9,272 nucleotides of DNA from the NCBI GenBank assembly GCA_023388675.1, contig JAEWFU010000239.1:1-9272 (forward strand), read 5' to 3'. Below the pieces are notes generated by a model. The model ran no database searches and was not told the DNA's origin. It saw only the letters and a program-made list of their open reading frames with translations. Position numbers and translations under genes: made by a program. Positions 6,903 through 9,272 of this stretch are shown here, piece by piece. The DNA is from Pseudomonadota bacterium. Its GTDB lineage: Bacteria; Pseudomonadota; Alphaproteobacteria; Rhizobiales; Rhizobiaceae. Each line of letters opens with the position of its first letter. The stretch's first letter is position 1.

Positions 6903-8642
6903 TCAGCGCCAGGGCAGCACACCGGCGGGCAGGTTTTTCGCGAAACGGTCGAGCAGCGCGAGCAGCACCACGACCACGATCACGGTTGCCACGGCAATTG
7001 CCGCGGCCTGCGTGCCGAGCCCCGCTTCCTCAAGGCTGAAGAGCACGACGCCGAGCGTCTCGTTGCCGCCGGACCACAGAAGCGCGGAGACGGTGAGTTC
7101 GTTGAACGCGCTCATGAAGACGAGCAGCGCACCGGCAAAGGCGGCGGGTGCGGCCAGAGGCGCCGCGATGGTCGCAAGGCGCCGCGCCGGACCGGCGCCG
7201 GATACGGCGGCCGCCTCGTCGAGATCGGCCGGGATCTGCGCGACCGCGCTGGCGACCGGCTTCATCGCCAGCGTCAGGAATCGCATCAGATAGGCAATCA
7301 GGATGACCCAGGCAGTGGCATAGAGGCTGCCGACCAGCGGCAGCGGCCGCAGGAACAGCAGGATGCAGGCGATGGCGAGCACGATCCCCGGCAAGGCATA
7401 GGGAAGCTCGGCCAGCCCCTGCAGCAGGCGGCGGCTGCGCGACGAAAAGCGCTCCATCGCGACCGTCATCGGGATGACGCCGAGCGCCAGCACGAGAGCA
7501 GCGCCACCGGCGAAAAGGGTCGAGTTGCGGAACGCCCGCATCGTCGCGGCCTGCCTCAACAACACCTCTTCGAAGTTGGCCAGCGTCGCCGTGTGCCAGT
7601 TCAGCGGCACGCCGAATGCCGGAACCAGCGAGATGGTGACGAGGGCGAGGAGAGGAACCAGAAGCAGCACGGTGATAACCAGCCAGGCAAGAAGCGCCAG
7701 CGGCACCCGCCACCGGCCGAGACCGAGGCTGGCCGTGCGCCCGCCCGCGAAGCGTACCGCGCGCTCCCGCAGCGCCAGCGACTGGACGGCGACGCCGGCG
7801 AGCGCCAGCACGCCGATCAGCACCGAGAGGCCGGCCATCTGCGGCAGCATGCCGGGCCCGAAGCTCGACATCCGCTGGTAGATCAGTGTGGGCAGGGTGA
7901 GGTAGTTCACCGGCATGCCCAGCAGCGCGGGAATGCCGAAATTGCCGATGCCCGAGACGAAGGACAGGGCCGCGGCCGCAACGAGATAGGGGCGCAGCAG
8001 CGGTAGAACGATGGTGACGAAGGCGCGGCGGGCGCCGGCGCCGGAGGCACGCGCGGCTTCGAGCAGATCGCCCGGCACGCGCACCAGTCCCGCCCGCAAT
8101 GTCACGAAGACGATCGGCGCGTGCTGCACGCCGAAGAGCAGGATGATGCCATCGCGGCCGAGCATCGGATTGGGCGTGCCGGGCACCGGCGCGAGCCCGA
8201 GCAGGTTGAGAAGCGTGCTCGACGGGCCGGCCAGGTGAAGCCAGGACAATGCGGTCACCTGCGGCGCGATGATCAGCGGCATGAGCAGCAGGAAGCCGAC
8301 CGCCTTGCGGCCGGGCAGGTCGGTCATCGCCACGGCGATCGCGAAGGGCGCGCCGATCGCCAGCGCCAGCAAGGCGCCGAACGAGGCGGTGACCAGCGTG
8401 TTCCAGGTTGCCCGCAGCGAGCCCGGCCGCAGCAGGCCGTCGACGAAAGCGGCGAGGTCGAGTTCGCCGCCCGGCGCAACCGCCGTCAGCAGCAGCCGCG
8501 CCATCGGCAGCACACTCAGCACAGCAATGGCCGCGACGACGCAGAAGGCCGCGACCCGGAAACCGGATGCGGCCCGAAGGTTCGCCACGCACCCGCGCGG
8601 CGAAAGCGCGGGCGGAGCGGATGCCTCGGCGGCGGCTGCCAT
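6903..8642 (-). CDS. Fused double-domain ABC permease, putative 2-aminoethylphosphonate type (PhnU2/AepW-like)
   Basis: This 579-residue inner-membrane protein contains two permease domains in one chain, as in FbpB/ThiP and in PhnU2/AepW. About twelve hydrophobic helices can be seen, with the first near residues 30-55. Two EAA coupling loops mark the halves: EAARASGAGARRAF from Glu195 and DEAAAVSGAGPARRLA from about 475. Both carry SGAG, evidence of an internal duplication. Between them, a linker near 290-315 precedes the second domain. A single gene thus supplies the whole transmembrane pore. The ATG at 8640-8642 lies 18 bp after the stop of the upstream binding-protein gene, with only a weak ribosome site, so the two are probably one operon. 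The stop is TGA (complement of 6903-6905). The ATPase lies on the other strand, tail to tail. Substrate specificity is inferred from the phn neighbourhood only. Confidence 0.85.
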   Translation of the reverse strand: MAAAAEASAPPALSPRGCVANLRAASGFRVAAFCVVAAIAVLSVLPMARLLLTAVAPGGELDLAAFVDGLLRPGSLRATWNTLVTASFGALLALAIGAPFAIAVAMTDLPGRKAVGFLLLMPLIIAPQVTALSWLHLAGPSSTLLNLLGLAPVPGTPNPMLGRDGIILLFGVQHAPIVFVTLRAGLVRVPGDLLEAARASGAGARRAFVTIVLPLLRPYLVAAAALSFVSGIGNFGIPALLGMPVNYLTLPTLIYQRMSSFGPGMLPQMAGLSVLIGVLALAGVAVQSLALRERAVRFAGGRTASLGLGRWRVPLALLAWLVITVLLLVPLLALVTISLVPAFGVPLNWHTATLANFEEVLLRQAATMRAFRNSTLFAGGAALVLALGVIPMTVAMERFSSRSRRLLQGLAELPYALPGIVLAIACILLFLRPLPLVGSLYATAWVILIAYLMRFLTLAMKPVASAVAQIPADLDEAAAVSGAGPARRLATIAAPLAAPAAFAGALLVFMSAFNELTVSALLWSGGNETLGVVLFSLEEAGLGTQAAAIAVATVIVVVVLLALLDRFAKNLPAGVLPWR

Positions 8643-8660
8643 CGAGCGGCCCGACGCGCC

Positions 8661-9272
8661 TTACTGGCCCATCACCTCGGCGAACTTTTCCTTGTTCGCC
8701 ATGTCGCCGGCGAGCGCGGCCGCGGCGTCATAGGTCAACACCTTGATCGCCGAGCGGTCCGGATAACCTTCCGGCAGGCCCGCATCGGCACGAGCCGGGA
8801 TGTAGCCCTGCTCGACCGCGAGCTTCTGACCTTCCCCGGAAATCAGGAAGTCGACGAATGCCTTGGCCGCTTCAGGATTGGCCGCGGTGGAGAGGATCGC
8901 GACCGGCTCGGTGACGGCTGACACGCCTTCCTCGGGGAAGACGAATTCGACCGGCGCGCCCTTGGCCTTCTCGCGGATCGGCATGAAATCGACGATCATG
9001 CCGAACAGCTTGTCGCCACCGCTGACCGCCTTGAGCACGTCGCCATTGCCGCCGCCGGCCTGCGCATTGTTCTCCGCGAGCGCGGCATAGAAATCCCAGC
9101 CTTCGGAGAGATTGCCCGTAAGCGTAACCGTGTGGATCATCGCCGCACCGGAGGTCAGCGGGCTCGGCATGGCGATGAGCCCTTTCGCTTCGGGCCTGGT
9201 CAGGTCCTTCCAGCTCGCCGGCACGAAGGGTGCGTTGGTGTTGTAGACGATGCCGGTGGTGATCAGCTTGGT
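8661..9272 (-). CDS. Periplasmic substrate-binding protein of the second transporter (3' part; PhnS2/AepX-like)
   Basis: The C-terminal 203 residues are present; the open frame runs off the window end, so the start and signal peptide are missing. The visible part begins TKLITTGIVYNTNAPF and PASWKDLTRPEAKG, the cross-over and hinge region of FbpA-like binding proteins, and continues through PSPLTSGAA and the C-terminal EGQKLAVEQGYIPAR helix that ends such proteins. The segment where ferric-binding FbpA carries its Tyr-Tyr iron ligands reads FGMIVDFMPI here, with no tyrosine pair, which argues against iron(III). The protein should capture its ligand in the periplasm and hand it to the fused permease 18 bp downstream. 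With phn genes next door, 2-aminoethylphosphonate is the leading guess. The promoter lies beyond the window. Confidence 0.85.
   Translation of the reverse strand, partial: TKLITTGIVYNTNAPFVPASWKDLTRPEAKGLIAMPSPLTSGAAMIHTVTLTGNLSEGWDFYAALAENNAQAGGGNGDVLKAVSGGDKLFGMIVDFMPIREKAKGAPVEFVFPEEGVSAVTEPVAILSTAANPEAAKAFVDFLISGEGQKLAVEQGYIPARADAGLPEGYPDRSAIKVLTYDAAAALAGDMANKEKFAEVMGQ

Noticed and set aside
6896..6908. Possible bidirectional terminator between the convergent genes (CGCT-TTTTTC-AGCG)
   Set aside because: The stem is only 4 bp and the T-run is in the loop, not after the stem, so it does not look like a working intrinsic terminator.
6798..8006. 402-codon open frame on the + strand opposite the fused permease, with a similar one at 8121-8921
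   Set aside because: Both are hydrophilic Arg/Gln/Glu-rich shadows of hydrophobic permease codons; the opposite strand shows two intact EAA loops and helices.
5855..9272. Assignment as an iron(III) FbpABC transporter
   Set aside because: The architecture fits, but the binding protein lacks the tyrosine pair and the genes adjoin phn genes with Pho-box-like sites. It remains an alternative, not the preferred call.

Overview
The window is GC-rich, densely coding DNA of alphaproteobacterial character. The phosphonate genes follow an arrangement familiar from Rhizobiales: a PhnCDEE transporter, then a DUF1045 gene, phnM and phnN. The order is inferred from gene content and style only; I cannot name a genus. 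No rRNA, tRNA, CRISPR array, insertion sequence or phage gene is visible.

Positions 1-3239 (+ strand) hold a high-affinity phosphonate ABC transporter: the 3' end of phnD (periplasmic binding protein), phnC (ATPase) and two paralogous permease genes, phnE1 and phnE2. The genes are tightly packed and phnE1/phnE2 overlap by ATGA. A GC-rich hairpin without a T-run separates phnD from phnC.

Positions 3317-5747 (+ strand) hold catabolic genes of the carbon-phosphorus (C-P) lyase pathway: a DUF1045 protein with two H-x-T motifs (2H phosphoesterase type), phnM (ribosyl triphosphonate diphosphatase) and phnN (ribose 1,5-bisphosphokinase, making PRPP). The C-P lyase core genes phnG-L are not in the window and would have to lie elsewhere. 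No phnP is seen, so the DUF1045 protein is a candidate for the cyclic phosphodiesterase step.

Positions 5855-9272 hold a second importer of the FbpABC/PhnSTU type. The ATPase gene is on the + strand. A fused double-domain permease and the 3' end of a periplasmic binding protein gene are on the - strand. The ATPase and permease genes converge with only 7 bp between their stop codons. Beside phn genes, the set best fits a 2-aminoethylphosphonate-type transporter (PhnS2/T2/U2, also called AepXVW), but the substrate is inferred.

The only two intergenic gaps on the phn strand after phnE2 (3240-3316 and 5748-5854) each contain a PhoB-box-like direct repeat of CTGTCAY with 11-bp spacing. This suggests that the catabolic genes and the second ATPase are induced by phosphate starvation. 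No whole novel system was found; the most interesting points are the putative PhnP substitute, the paired Pho boxes and the split convergent transporter.
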